A stretch of DNA of 64,000 nucleotides from Clostridium lundense DSM 17049 (GCF_000619945.1 NZ_JHVC01000001.1:248001-312000), one strand, 5' to 3'. Counted from the first letter of the stretch, positions 36,245-45,419 are shown. The notes: generated from the sequence alone by a model not told the origin. Translations and numbers: made by a program.

Positions 36245-36278
36245 CTATAAAAAACTCCTGACCTAAAGCCAGGAGTTG
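36245..36278 (-). terminator. Terminator after the ECF S component gene
   Basis: Read on the minus strand: an AACTCCTG / CAGGAGTT stem, then TTTTTTATAG. Confidence 0.8.
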
Positions 36279-36282
36279 AAAT

Positions 36283-36870
36283 TTACTTTTTGAATTTTTT
36301 CACTGCCATAACTACAGGAATTGTAATTAAAACAGAAATAGCGGCTTCAGGTAATCCATTAGTTAGTCCAATGGCAATTATACCTTTTTTAGCAGCAGAA
36401 ACACTTATATTAAAAACTTTTGCATATCTTTCAACATATAATAAGTACATTAATCCTAAAACACCAAAAGTATTTGTGATAGAACCAATAAAAGCTCCTA
36501 TGCCAATCTTTATAGAGTTATGATTTGTTTTAATCATATTATAAAAATAATATGACACTATACCTATAAGAATTCTAGGTAAAACTGATACTATTGGATT
36601 TACAAAAACAAAAAATAATGGTGTAGGATTTGTGATAGCTTGTATAACACTAAATATACCAAAAATTAATCCAATCATACCACCTACTACAGGACCTTCT
36701 AGTATGGCACCTATAATAACAGGAATATGCATAATTGTAGCTTTAACTGGTGGAATTGGTATAAACCCTAATCCAGATATACCAAGTAAGATAGAGATTC
36801 CAGACAGCATTCCGATGACAGCTAATTGTCTTGTGTTAAACATTGGTGAGCTCTTTAATTTTTTTTCCAT
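36283..36870 (-). CDS. ECF transporter S component (vitamin uptake)
   Basis: A 195-residue protein with about six hydrophobic segments. MFNTRQLAVIGMLSGISILLG is the typical start, with the later PPVKATIMHIPVIIGAILEGPVVGGMIGLIFG matching S components for pantothenate, folate or related vitamins. It has no own ATPase or EcfT here and would use the shared energising module. I see no riboswitch in its leader that would reveal the vitamin. ACGGAGG precedes the ATG. Confidence 0.85.
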   Translation of the reverse strand: MEKKLKSSPMFNTRQLAVIGMLSGISILLGISGLGFIPIPPVKATIMHIPVIIGAILEGPVVGGMIGLIFGIFSVIQAITNPTPLFFVFVNPIVSVLPRILIGIVSYYFYNMIKTNHNSIKIGIGAFIGSITNTFGVLGLMYLLYVERYAKVFNISVSAAKKGIIAIGLTNGLPEAAISVLITIPVVMAVKKFKK

Positions 36871-37247
36871 AATAGTTACCTCCGTTCTTATTCCTTTTTA
36901 GGATATAATTCGAATTTTTCTTATTAAACTTATAAGCGTTCAGTTTCATAAGAATACCGACGAAAACATTTTATCATGTTTTTGCATAAAATCAAATACT
37001 TTTGTTAAAAGTTTATCAACAATATTTTTAATATATACTTAATTTCCAAAATATTCGAACGATAATCACATATGGAAAATATTATGTAGGAAAGAGTCGC
37101 TCTTTATATACATAGGAATATAATATTTTATAATTTTGCAAAGATTTTTGTTGATAATGTAACGTAAATAATACAATTTTAAAGGATAAAAATGATATTA
37201 AAATACAAAAAATACTTAATTTATAATTGTCAAGAAAGGAGAAAAAT
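36871..37247. other. Intergenic region with divergent promoters for the ECF gene and motAB
   Basis: A 377-base AT-rich gap. On the minus strand, TTGATT and TAAAAT about 16 bases apart (near 36972-36999) could drive the ECF gene. On the plus strand, CGATAA at 37060-37065 with TTAAT about 15-20 bases upstream loosely resembles a SigD/FliA flagellar promoter for motAB. A small AAAGAG / CTCTTT hairpin sits at 37091-37105. I see no ORF or known RNA. Confidence 0.4.
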
Positions 37248-38036
37248 ATGGACATTGTAACAGTTGGCTTTTTAGTATTTGGTTTTTTAATAATGATTAT
37301 TTCCTTTATATTAGAAGGAGGACATATAACAGCACTTCTAGCACCTACAGCAGCTATGATAGTTTTTGGTGGTACTGTTGCAACTGTTGGAGTTTCTTTC
37401 CCTGCAAGTACATTAAAGAAACTTCCTAAGATATTTGGAGTATTATTTAAAAAACATGACGGAAATTTAGTAAAACTTATAATTTATTTTAAGGAAGTAG
37501 CTTATAAAACAAGAAAAGATGGTCTTTTAAGTTTGGAAAATGACTTAAGTGATAATAACATGGATCCATTTATCAAAAAAGCATTACAGCTTATTGTTGA
37601 TGGAACAGATCCACAGGTTGTAAAGGGAGTGCTTGAATTAGATGTAGAAGCAGCGTCAGAAAGACATAAAGAGGCAGCGTCCATGTTTGAAGCAGCAGGA
37701 GGATTCTCTCCTACTATGGGAATAATAGGTACAGTTATGGGACTTGTACATGTTTTAGGTAGTTTGGAGGATCCAAGTAGTTTAGGACCTAAGATAGCGG
37801 TAGCTTTTATTGCGACTTTATATGGAGTTGGTTTTGCTAATTTAGCGTGGCTTCCAATTGCTGCTAAATTAAAAGCTTTAGATAATGAAGAATTTAAAGA
37901 AAAAGTTTTAATTATGGAAGCTGTACTTGCTATACAAGAAGGTGTTAACCCTAATACTATATCGGAAAAATTAAAAGGATTTTTAGATAAACAGCAATTA
38001 ATTGAATTTGAAAAATTAGATAGGGTGGCGGGATAA
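37248..38036 (+). CDS. motA: Flagellar motor stator protein MotA
   Basis: A 262-residue stator subunit with four membrane segments: two at the N-terminus and two at about 150-215. Between them is a cytoplasmic loop with charged residues that contact FliG. AAGGFSPTMGIIGTVMGLVHVLGSLEDPSSLG is the conserved segment 3 region. With MotB it forms the proton (or sodium) channel that drives flagellar rotation. The ATG at 37248 has AAAGGAG at 37235-37241 and is preferred over a TTG at 37227. Its TAA overlaps the motB ATG by one base. Confidence 0.94.
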   Translation: MDIVTVGFLVFGFLIMIISFILEGGHITALLAPTAAMIVFGGTVATVGVSFPASTLKKLPKIFGVLFKKHDGNLVKLIIYFKEVAYKTRKDGLLSLENDLSDNNMDPFIKKALQLIVDGTDPQVVKGVLELDVEAASERHKEAASMFEAAGGFSPTMGIIGTVMGLVHVLGSLEDPSSLGPKIAVAFIATLYGVGFANLAWLPIAAKLKALDNEEFKEKVLIMEAVLAIQEGVNPNTISEKLKGFLDKQQLIEFEKLDRVAG

Positions 38037-38770
38037 TGAAGAAAAAAGGTCATGAAAAAGAACCTAACCATGAGAGATGGCTTCTTACTTATTCAGATCT
38101 AATAACACTTTTAATGATATTTTTTGTTATTATGTATGCTTCTAGTAATATAGATACTACTAAATATAAAGCTGTAAGTGACTCCTTTAGTGTGGTTTTT
38201 AATGGTACAGGTAAAACTATAGTTGGGGATGATAACTCTCCAAGTATTTCTGAGACAAAACCAACAATAAATCAAGAAACTACTGAAAAATCAAAAATTG
38301 AAGAGATTAAAAATCAAGTAGATACATATTTAAAAAATAATGGAATGAAAGGTACTGTTAGTACTAATATTGATGAAAGAGGATTAGTAATAAGTTTGAA
38401 TAATACTCTATTTTTTGATATTGGGAAAGCAGAAATTAAGCCCGATTCTCAGAAGAAGCTTATAGAAATAGGAAACATATTAAACAAAATAAATAATTAT
38501 ATAAGAATAGAAGGTCATACAGACAACATACCTATTAAAAATGATAGATTTCAGTCTAATTGGCAGCTTTCTTGTGAAAGGGCTGCAAATGTTACTATGC
38601 TTTTAATAGATAAGGCAGGGATTCCTCCTCAAAAACTTTCAGCTGTGGGATACGGTGAATGGAGACCAGTTGATAGTAATAAAGATGAAAGAGGTAGAAT
38701 TAGAAATAGAAGAGTAGACATAGTAATAATGGATAGCAAATTTAATCAAATAGAAAATAATAAAAAATAA
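38036..38770 (+). CDS. motB: Flagellar motor stator protein MotB
   Basis: A 244-residue stator subunit. The N-terminus NHERWLLTYSDLITLLMIFFVIMYA is the single membrane helix with the ion-carrying Asp in TYSDL. The OmpA-like peptidoglycan-binding domain (about 110-240) contains IRIEGHTDNIP and LSCERAANVTMLLI and ends RRVDIVIMD. A linker/plug lies between. It is translationally coupled to motA. Tyr rather than Phe before the Asp does not by itself settle proton versus sodium use. Confidence 0.94.
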   Translation: MKKKGHEKEPNHERWLLTYSDLITLLMIFFVIMYASSNIDTTKYKAVSDSFSVVFNGTGKTIVGDDNSPSISETKPTINQETTEKSKIEEIKNQVDTYLKNNGMKGTVSTNIDERGLVISLNNTLFFDIGKAEIKPDSQKKLIEIGNILNKINNYIRIEGHTDNIPIKNDRFQSNWQLSCERAANVTMLLIDKAGIPPQKLSAVGYGEWRPVDSNKDERGRIRNRRVDIVIMDSKFNQIENNKK

Positions 38771-38803
38771 TGGCTAGAAACTGATAGTTCTAGCCATTAT
38801 TTC
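38767..38803. terminator. Bidirectional terminator between motB and the SGNH gene
   Basis: A perfect 13-bp stem, ATAATGGCTAGAA / TTCTAGCCATTAT. It overlaps the ends of both convergent genes. Confidence 0.85.
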
Positions 38804-39331
38804 ATGACCTTTTTTTGTAGGATGAATACCATCAATAAATAAGGAATTAAAATTTTCAGTACTACATTTAAATGCTTTATAGAAGTCAAAAAACTTTATA
38901 TTGTACCTGATACAAAAATTAAGCATTTTGCTTCTATAATCTTCAATATTAGCATTCACTAGAGAATAATCTATATTTGAATCCCAAAATTTTTTAGCTA
39001 AAGTACTGTGAACAGGAATTTGAATACCTAAATATGGGCAGATACTTTTTTGTTCCATTTCAGTGATAATAGTACATATATTGTCTATTACTCTAGTTAT
39101 ATTATAACCCATTAAGAAATCATTGGTTCCACCCATAATTATAACAGAAGAAGGTTTTAAATTTATAACATCATCAAAGCATCTAAAAAGCATACCAGAG
39201 CTAGTGTCGCCATTTAAACCTTTGTTTATTATGTCTACATTTAGATTTTTTCTAATAATGTCACACCAATTTTCCCCAGGATAAACTCCATAACCATATG
39301 TAATACTATCCCCTAAACAAACAATTTTCAT
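38774..39331 (-). CDS. SGNH/GDSL-type hydrolase
   Basis: A 185-residue lipase/esterase-like enzyme without a signal peptide, hence cytoplasmic. Block I is VCLGDSITYGYGV (nucleophile Ser9), followed by Gly in GLNGDTSSG, Asn in GGTNDFLMG, and the catalytic Asp/His in DGIHPTKKGHEIMA. Likely substrates are thioesters, acyl esters or lysophospholipids. It is monocistronic; AAGGAGG precedes the ATG. Confidence 0.9.
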   Translation of the reverse strand: MKIVCLGDSITYGYGVYPGENWCDIIRKNLNVDIINKGLNGDTSSGMLFRCFDDVINLKPSSVIIMGGTNDFLMGYNITRVIDNICTIITEMEQKSICPYLGIQIPVHSTLAKKFWDSNIDYSLVNANIEDYRSKMLNFCIRYNIKFFDFYKAFKCSTENFNSLFIDGIHPTKKGHEIMARTISF

Positions 39332-39510
39332 CTTATCCTCCTTAAAAAATATTGATAATATGCCTACGTTTTAAAATAGTATAACATATTAAATTACTGA
39401 AATCATTATTTTAGTTTTAAAAGAGGATTTTGAAAAAAAATGTAGAATTTAATACCTAAATTTACTTTGATAATCAAAATAATATTTTGGATAGCAAAAG
39501 GAGGACTAGC

Positions 39511-41211
39511 ATGAAAAAGTTTAATTTAAAGAAAAGTTTAAAGACAGAGCTAATGATTTTTATTATTTCAATATTGGCATTATTGGTAGGTAGTATTTTA
39601 ATTATAACTAATATTCAAACAAGAAAGTTGGCAACAGAAAATATAAAAACTAAGCTTAATTCAAATGTAAATTTAATTATTAAATACTTGAATAAAACAT
39701 ATCCAGGTGAATGGATAGTTAATGGGGATAAACTGTACAAAGGTGATAAATTAATTAATAATGATACGGAATTTGTGGATGAAATTAAAAAAGAAACTGA
39801 GGTAGCAGCTACTATATTTTTAAATGATACAAGAATAGCTACAAATGTAATAGATCAGGGAAAAAGAGCTGTTGGAACAAAGATGTCTAAGGAAGTATAT
39901 GAAAGCGTAATAAAAAATGGCAACATTTTTTCAGGTCAAGCAAATGTATTGAATAGCAAATATGAAACAAAATATATACCTATAAAGGATAAGGATAATA
40001 GAGTAATAGGAGCTCTCTTTATTGGTGTAGAAAAAAGTATTATAGATAAAAGTATAAATAATATTTTAATGGTAATTATTTTTATATCTTTAGTGCTGCT
40101 TTTTATATGCATACTTTTAGCTAATATAAGAACAAATAAGCTTGTGCTTAATATTAAAGAAGTTCTATATAGTTTAAATATACTTTCTACTGGAGATTTA
40201 ACAAGTTTATGTTTAATTAATTCAACAGATGAAATTAAGGATATAGGGAATGAATTAAATGCAACAATAAATAAAATTAAGGATCTAGTAAAAAATATAA
40301 AAGATAATTCTAATAATATAAAAAAAGACTCAAAAAATTTATCATATGTATCTGAAGTAATGCTTGCCTCTTGTGAAAGTGTATCCCAAGCAATTGGAGA
40401 TATAGCAAAAGGTACAGATAGTCAGGCAAATGATTTAATAGGTATTTCATCAATTTTAAATTCTTTTGGAGAATTACTAGATAATATTATAAAATCTATA
40501 AATAATATTAATATGGGGTCAGTGGAAATAAATTTTAAGGCTAATAATAGTAGCAAAGAATTAGAAAAATTATATTCATCAATAAATAAAATAAATGGTA
40601 CATTAAAACTTGTTACAAAAAGAGTAGGAAATTTAGATAAAAATATTAGAAAAATTAATGAAATAACAATAGTTATAAATAACATAGCAGATCAAACTAA
40701 TCTATTGGCTTTAAATGCTTCCATCGAAGCTGCTAGGGTAGGAGAGCAAGGAAAGGGGTTTGCAATAGTAGCAGAGGAGATAAGAAAATTAGCAGAAGAA
40801 AGCAAAATGTCTTCTAAAGATATAAACAATTTAATTGAAGACATATCAAGGGATACTGAGGAAGTAGTATTTACAACAGACTATATGGGTAAAGAATTTA
40901 ATGAGGGAATTAACATAATAAATTCATCTATTGAATCTTTTAAGGAAATAATAGATGGTATAAATGATATAATCCCTAAAATATACGAGGTAAATGAGGC
41001 AGCTTCAAAAATTGATGAAGATAAAAAAGAAATAATAGAGAAAATAGAAAGTGCGTCTTCAATGGCTGAAGAAGTTTCAACATCCTCAGAAGAGATACTA
41101 GTAGCATCTCAAGAAATGTATTCTTCTTCGCAAAAAGTTGTAGACAGTATACAAAATCTTAATAATTCTGTAGAGAATATAGGACAAAATATAGATGTGT
41201 TTAAAATTTAA
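39511..41211 (+). CDS. Methyl-accepting chemotaxis protein with single-Cache sensor
   Basis: A 566-residue chemoreceptor. It has membrane segments at about 12-30 and 180-202. The roughly 150-residue extracellular domain reads ATIFLNDTRIATNVIDQGKRAVGTKM and YETKYIPIKDKDNRVIGALFIG, typical of the sCache_3-type domain found in citrate/dicarboxylate-type sensors. The signalling tip is NNIADQTNLLALNASIEAARVGE; VGE in place of the usual AGE is a small variation. The ATG at 39511 follows AAAGGAGG at 39497-39504 and is preferred over a TTG at 39487. Confidence 0.92.
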   Translation: MKKFNLKKSLKTELMIFIISILALLVGSILIITNIQTRKLATENIKTKLNSNVNLIIKYLNKTYPGEWIVNGDKLYKGDKLINNDTEFVDEIKKETEVAATIFLNDTRIATNVIDQGKRAVGTKMSKEVYESVIKNGNIFSGQANVLNSKYETKYIPIKDKDNRVIGALFIGVEKSIIDKSINNILMVIIFISLVLLFICILLANIRTNKLVLNIKEVLYSLNILSTGDLTSLCLINSTDEIKDIGNELNATINKIKDLVKNIKDNSNNIKKDSKNLSYVSEVMLASCESVSQAIGDIAKGTDSQANDLIGISSILNSFGELLDNIIKSINNINMGSVEINFKANNSSKELEKLYSSINKINGTLKLVTKRVGNLDKNIRKINEITIVINNIADQTNLLALNASIEAARVGEQGKGFAIVAEEIRKLAEESKMSSKDINNLIEDISRDTEEVVFTTDYMGKEFNEGINIINSSIESFKEIIDGINDIIPKIYEVNEAASKIDEDKKEIIEKIESASSMAEEVSTSSEEILVASQEMYSSSQKVVDSIQNLNNSVENIGQNIDVFKI

Positions 41212-41361
41212 CCATTTTATTATTGTAAGAAATTTAATCATATTGCTATTTATGTTATAATTAGGTAATAGTTATACTGTTAAGATAAGTAATTTTAGTT
41301 TTAGATGAATATTTGTTAAAAGAAATATACCAATTTAAATTAACTTTTAAGAAATTTATTT

Positions 41362-41422
41362 AGGAGTGTAGCTATGATATAAAATTACAAAGGGGGGAGA
41401 TAGCTCTACTAGAGCAAAGCTT
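41362..41422 (+). promoter_or_regulatory. Leader with two-codon ORF and hairpin between ribosome site and start
   Basis: AGGAG (41362-41366) precedes ATG-ATA-TAA at 41374-41382, a two-codon reading frame. A second strong site, GGGGGG (41392-41397), lies 25 bases before the peptidase ATG. That is too far in linear RNA, but a GCTCT-ACT-AGAGC hairpin (41403-41415) folds out 13 bases and restores a usable spacing. Confidence 0.45.
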
Positions 41423-43498
41423 ATGAAAATTAAAAGACTAAGGAAAATTAATGTTTTATTTATTACATTTTTAATTATTTTTTCATTTAAAAATGTAATA
41501 GTAAAGGCAGAAGGACTTTCGGCACAATATAATATGGATCTGATTTTTAATCAAAAGGACAAATCATTAGATGGGTTGGAAAAGGTAATTATTAAAAATG
41601 ATTTGGATAAGGAATTAGATAAAATAGTATTTCATTTATATCCAGATTCTTATAATGATTATAGTACTCAACCTTTACTTGGGAGATCCGGAAAACAATA
41701 TGGAAAAATAACTAAAGAAGAAATAGGGGATATAAAGATAAAGAAGGTTTTGGTAAATGATAAAGAAGTTAAATACACTGAAGATAAACAAGTATTAAAA
41801 ATAGATTTAAATGAAACTTTAAAGAAAAATAAAAGTATTCAAGTTTGTATAGAATTTAAACTAAAAATACCTATGGGAACCGCAAGACTTGGATATAATG
41901 AGGAAGTATATTCACTTACTAATTGGTATCCCATATTATCTATATATGATGTGAAAGAAAATAAGTGGGATGAAACTCCTTTTCATCCTATAGGAGAGTC
42001 CAATTATAGTGATGTAGCTAATTATAATGTAAAGATTAAAGTTCCAAACAATTTTGTAGTTGTATCCACTGGAGAAGAAAAAGAAAGTGAAGTAAAAAAA
42101 GATGAAAAGACATTTATATTAACAGCAGAGAATGTAAGAGATTTTGTTATAATCATGAGTCCACATTTTAAAGTAATGTCCAAGGAAATGGATGGTATTA
42201 ATGTTAATAGTTACTATATAGCAGATAAGGATTCAAAAGGAGAAGAAAAGTGTGCGAAGGAAATATTAGATATAGCTGCAGAGGCTGTGAAGTTTTTTAG
42301 TCATGAATTTGGTAAGTATCCTTATAAAGAGTTAGACATAGTGGAAACTTATTTAGCAGGTGGAGCTATGGAGTATCCACAAATTATACAGATGTGTAAA
42401 TATGATGATTATATTTTGGATATGGAGGATACTCCTTTTTTATTAGAGGCAGCGGTACATGAAGTAGGACACCAATGGTGGTATGTAACTGTAGGTAATA
42501 ATGAATTTAAGGAACCTTTTTTAGATGAATCATTTACTGCATTCTCTACAGCATATTATTTTGATAAAAAGGAAGATGAGTATTCATCAAAAGGTATAAA
42601 AGCAAGCTTAAGGGATATATATGTATATATTGATGAAAGATCAAACATTGAACCTAAAAAGATTTCATCCTCAGTAGATAATTTTAAAGAAATGTATCAA
42701 TACAATACTACTATCTATAAAAAGGGAGCTTTAATATTGGAGGATCTAAGGAATAGAGTAGGGGAAGAAAAATTTAAAGAGATAATGCAGGAGTATTTTA
42801 AAAGATTTAAGTTTAAAAATTCAACAATACAGGGCTTTTTAGGAGTAATTGAAAATAAAAGTGGCAAAAGCGTGAGAGATTCTATAGAAAAATCTTTAAA
42901 TGGAGATAAATATGTTCCTAAAAATTTAGAATTAACTTCTGAGGATAGTAAAAAGATAAATAACAAAAGAAAGAAAAGTTATCTTTCTCAAAAGGAAAAT
43001 CAACAAGGCATGACAATGACAAGTGTTAATTTGAGAGGGTTAAATAATGAAAAAATAATTATAGTAAAGCCTTCTAATTTAGATTATAAAGAAAAAGCTG
43101 AATTGGATAATTTCTATAACTTTGTAAAAGAAACTTTGTATGGGATTGAAGACAATTTAATTATTACTAAAGAAGATAAAGATATAAAGGAAGAAGATAT
43201 TAAAAATAATAATTTGATTTTATTAGGCAATTCCTGTAATAATAAACTACTAAACAATAACTTAAAAGATTTGCCTATAAGATTAAATAAAAATGAAGTT
43301 AGCGGAAAAAATCTTATGATAAGAGGAGAAGATATTTCTGGAGCTTTTATATGTAAAAACCCTAAAAATGATAATAAACTTATTTTATCTCTATTTTGGA
43401 CTCAGTCTATACCTAAGATTATGGAGATTGATTCAGAAACTCCAGATACCATAATTATTAAAATGAAGGATAATAAGTATTTTAGGGGTAGAATTTAA
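41423..43498 (+). CDS. Secreted M1 family metallopeptidase (aminopeptidase)
   Basis: A 691-residue zinc aminopeptidase. A signal peptide or membrane anchor occupies about residues 6-29. The M1 substrate motif is GGAMEYPQI, and the zinc site HEVGH (His346, His350) is followed 18 residues later by Glu369 in LDESF. The C-terminal 180 residues are charged and probably outside the catalytic core. It would trim peptides outside the cell for amino acid fermentation. No alternative start codon lies close to its ribosome binding site, so the ATG at 41423 stands despite the long 25-base spacing. Confidence 0.9.
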   Translation: MKIKRLRKINVLFITFLIIFSFKNVIVKAEGLSAQYNMDLIFNQKDKSLDGLEKVIIKNDLDKELDKIVFHLYPDSYNDYSTQPLLGRSGKQYGKITKEEIGDIKIKKVLVNDKEVKYTEDKQVLKIDLNETLKKNKSIQVCIEFKLKIPMGTARLGYNEEVYSLTNWYPILSIYDVKENKWDETPFHPIGESNYSDVANYNVKIKVPNNFVVVSTGEEKESEVKKDEKTFILTAENVRDFVIIMSPHFKVMSKEMDGINVNSYYIADKDSKGEEKCAKEILDIAAEAVKFFSHEFGKYPYKELDIVETYLAGGAMEYPQIIQMCKYDDYILDMEDTPFLLEAAVHEVGHQWWYVTVGNNEFKEPFLDESFTAFSTAYYFDKKEDEYSSKGIKASLRDIYVYIDERSNIEPKKISSSVDNFKEMYQYNTTIYKKGALILEDLRNRVGEEKFKEIMQEYFKRFKFKNSTIQGFLGVIENKSGKSVRDSIEKSLNGDKYVPKNLELTSEDSKKINNKRKKSYLSQKENQQGMTMTSVNLRGLNNEKIIIVKPSNLDYKEKAELDNFYNFVKETLYGIEDNLIITKEDKDIKEEDIKNNNLILLGNSCNNKLLNNNLKDLPIRLNKNEVSGKNLMIRGEDISGAFICKNPKNDNKLILSLFWTQSIPKIMEIDSETPDTIIIKMKDNKYFRGRI

Positions 43499-43512
43499 AT
43501 TAATTAATAATT

Positions 43513-43550
43513 ATTAAGAGAAGCTAGTTCAAGGCTTCTCTTAATTTACT
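43513..43550. terminator. Terminator between convergent genes
   Basis: A perfect 12-bp stem, ATTAAGAGAAGC / GCTTCTCTTAAT, with a 9-base loop, then T-rich sequence. Confidence 0.82.
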
Positions 43551-43589
43551 TTTTAAAGAAATATATGAGTTCTTTTTCATGGTGTATTT

Positions 43590-44198
43590 TTACAGCATTC
43601 TCATAGGTATATTTACATATCTGGCTAATCTATTATTTACTACTGCCCAATTTATATTTTCTATAAATCTATCCATATATTTAGTTCTGTCTATGCCAAA
43701 GTCTATCATGTAAGCATGTTCATAAACATCCATTACTAAAAGAGGACAAGAAAGCCAAACTGCACCTACATCATGGGCATCGGAGCCTATGATATGAAGT
43801 TTATTATCTAGAGGATCCATAGCAAGAATAGCCCAACCTCTCATTGAAAGGCCTACCTTTTTTAAGTATTCTAAAAAGTTTTCATAGCTTTTAAAGTCTC
43901 TAATAATTAGGTTTAGAATTGGTCCGAAAGGTTTGTTATTTCCACCTAGCATATTTTCAAAATATAATTGATGAAGTTTTACTCCATTTAGCGAATAGGT
44001 TTCTCCTAGTTTTAAACTTCTCATAGGGCTATAAGTAGAATTTCCTTGCCCATATTTATCTGCATCTATAGGCATATTCCAAAGTTCATTTAGTTTATTT
44101 ACATAGCCTTCGTAGAGTTTATAATGCTCTTGTAATTGTCTTGAACTTATTCCTTTAACTGTAGAAAAATTATAGTTTTGCTTTTTGATCTCTGCCAT
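43590..44198 (-). CDS. Divergent Fe/Mn family superoxide dismutase
   Basis: A 202-residue protein with the Fe/Mn-SOD fold. The four metal ligands can be placed at His25 (QEHYKLYEGYV), His76 (KLHQLYFENM), Asp157 and His161 (MDVYEHAY). It differs from typical enzymes: the usual paired HH is EH, the N-H-x-F/W motif is L-H-Q-L-Y, DVWEHAYY is DVYEHAYM, and GSGWAWL is SMRGWAIL. Superoxide dismutase activity is therefore likely but not assured. It is monocistronic, with a good AGGAG site. It may protect this anaerobe during oxygen exposure. Confidence 0.82.
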   Translation of the reverse strand: MAEIKKQNYNFSTVKGISSRQLQEHYKLYEGYVNKLNELWNMPIDADKYGQGNSTYSPMRSLKLGETYSLNGVKLHQLYFENMLGGNNKPFGPILNLIIRDFKSYENFLEYLKKVGLSMRGWAILAMDPLDNKLHIIGSDAHDVGAVWLSCPLLVMDVYEHAYMIDFGIDRTKYMDRFIENINWAVVNNRLARYVNIPMRML

Positions 44199-44285
44199 AT
44201 TTACTCCTATCTAAATAATTTATACTGTATTATTTTATGCATGTTGAGTTAATAATGTTAAAAAGGAAATTGTTGAAAAAAACTA

Positions 44286-44338
44286 TTGACTTGGCTAATG
44301 TTTTAGTGTACTATTTGTATAGTACACTAAAACATTAG
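44286..44338 (+). promoter_or_regulatory. Promoter and perfect palindromic operator of the GntR-ABC operon
   Basis: TTGACT (44286-44291), a 17-base spacer and TACTAT (44309-44314) form a good sigma-A promoter. A perfect inverted repeat, CTAATGTTTTAGTGTACTA at 44295-44313 and its exact complement at 44320-44338, covers the spacer, -10 and start site. It is the obvious binding site for the GntR repressor encoded next. Confidence 0.88.
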
Positions 44339-44352
44339 ATAGGGAGGAGAAT

Positions 44353-44724
44353 ATGAATATTAAATTTGATGAAAAAACTCCTATATATATTCAAATAATG
44401 GATTACATTAAAGAAAGTATTATTTCTGGGAAGATAAATCCAGGTGATAAACTTCCATCTGTTAGAGAAATGTCGGCATTGATTAAGGTTAATCCTAATA
44501 CTTTACAAAGAGCTTATCAGGAATTGGAAAGGGAAAACATTACCTATACACAAAGGGGCATGGGAACTTTTGTTAAGGAGGATGAGGAAATGATACGATT
44601 ATTAAAAAAGGATATGGCGAAAGAGGTAATAAATTTATTTATTGAAAGAATGAAAAATATAGGTTTTACAGAAAAAGAGATAGTTAAGATTGTAGAAGAA
44701 AAGTTACAAGAGGAGGAAAAGTAA
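44353..44724 (+). CDS. GntR family repressor, YtrA subfamily
   Basis: A 123-residue regulator. The N-terminal winged helix (about 1-75) has the GntR signature IYIQIMDYIKESIISGKINPGDKLPSVREM and ALIKVNPNTLQRAYQELE. The short helical tail with no ligand domain is typical of YtrA-type repressors of ABC transporter operons. Its stop overlaps the ATPase start (TAATG). It probably represses its own operon through the palindrome at 44295-44338; inducers in this subfamily are often cell wall-active compounds. Confidence 0.92.
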   Translation: MNIKFDEKTPIYIQIMDYIKESIISGKINPGDKLPSVREMSALIKVNPNTLQRAYQELERENITYTQRGMGTFVKEDEEMIRLLKKDMAKEVINLFIERMKNIGFTEKEIVKIVEEKLQEEEK

Positions 44725-45419
44725 TGGATATTTTATTAAATACTGAAGAATTAACTAAAAGTTATTTTGGTAAAAAAGCATTAAATGAAGTTAATGTGAA
44801 GATACCTAAAGGAAAAATAGTAGGTATATTAGGCCCTAATGGTAGTGGTAAAACTACTTTGCTAAAGATTATGGCAGGACTATTAAAGCCATCTTCAGGA
44901 GAAATTTTAATAGATGGAAAAGAACCAGGTGTATATACAAAATCTATAGTAGCATATTTACCTGATACAAATTTTTTATATAAATGGATGAAAATAAAAG
45001 ATGCTATAGGGTATTATAAAGATTTCTATAAAGATTTCGATGAAGAAAAAGCGTGGGAATTATTAAAATTTATGAATTTAGATCCAGATAGTAAGGTTAC
45101 AAGCTTATCTAAAGGTATGACAGAAAAATTGAATTTAACACTAACCTTAGCAAGAAGAGCAAAACTTTATATATTAGATGAACCGTTAGGAGGAGTAGAT
45201 CCAACTACTAGAGAAAAAATATTAGATGCAATACTTCAAAATTATAATCAAGATAGTTCAATGTTAATAACAACCCATTTAGTTAATGATATAGAAAGAC
45301 TATTTGATGAAGTAATATTTATATCTAATGGAAGTGTTGTTTTATCAGGAGATGCTGAAGAATTAAGATTAAAGAAAGGAAAGTCAATAGACGAACTTTA
45401 TAGGGAGGTATTTGTGTAA
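44724..45419 (+). CDS. ABC transporter ATP-binding protein
   Basis: A 231-residue ATPase. The Walker A motif is GPNGSGKTTL (about 37-46), the signature is in SLSKGMTEKL (variant of LSGGQ), Walker B is LYILDEPLGGVD, and the switch His is in LITTHL. It belongs to the bacitracin/YtrB-like branch that pairs with a single large permease. Start and stop overlap the neighbouring genes by one base on each side, so the three are co-translated. Confidence 0.93.
   Translation: MDILLNTEELTKSYFGKKALNEVNVKIPKGKIVGILGPNGSGKTTLLKIMAGLLKPSSGEILIDGKEPGVYTKSIVAYLPDTNFLYKWMKIKDAIGYYKDFYKDFDEEKAWELLKFMNLDPDSKVTSLSKGMTEKLNLTLTLARRAKLYILDEPLGGVDPTTREKILDAILQNYNQDSSMLITTHLVNDIERLFDEVIFISNGSVVLSGDAEELRLKKGKSIDELYREVFV

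Noticed and set aside
36871..37080. Vitamin riboswitch in the ECF transporter leader
   Set aside because: The minus-strand leader does not match TPP, cobalamin, THF, preQ1 or purine riboswitch cores that I can recall.
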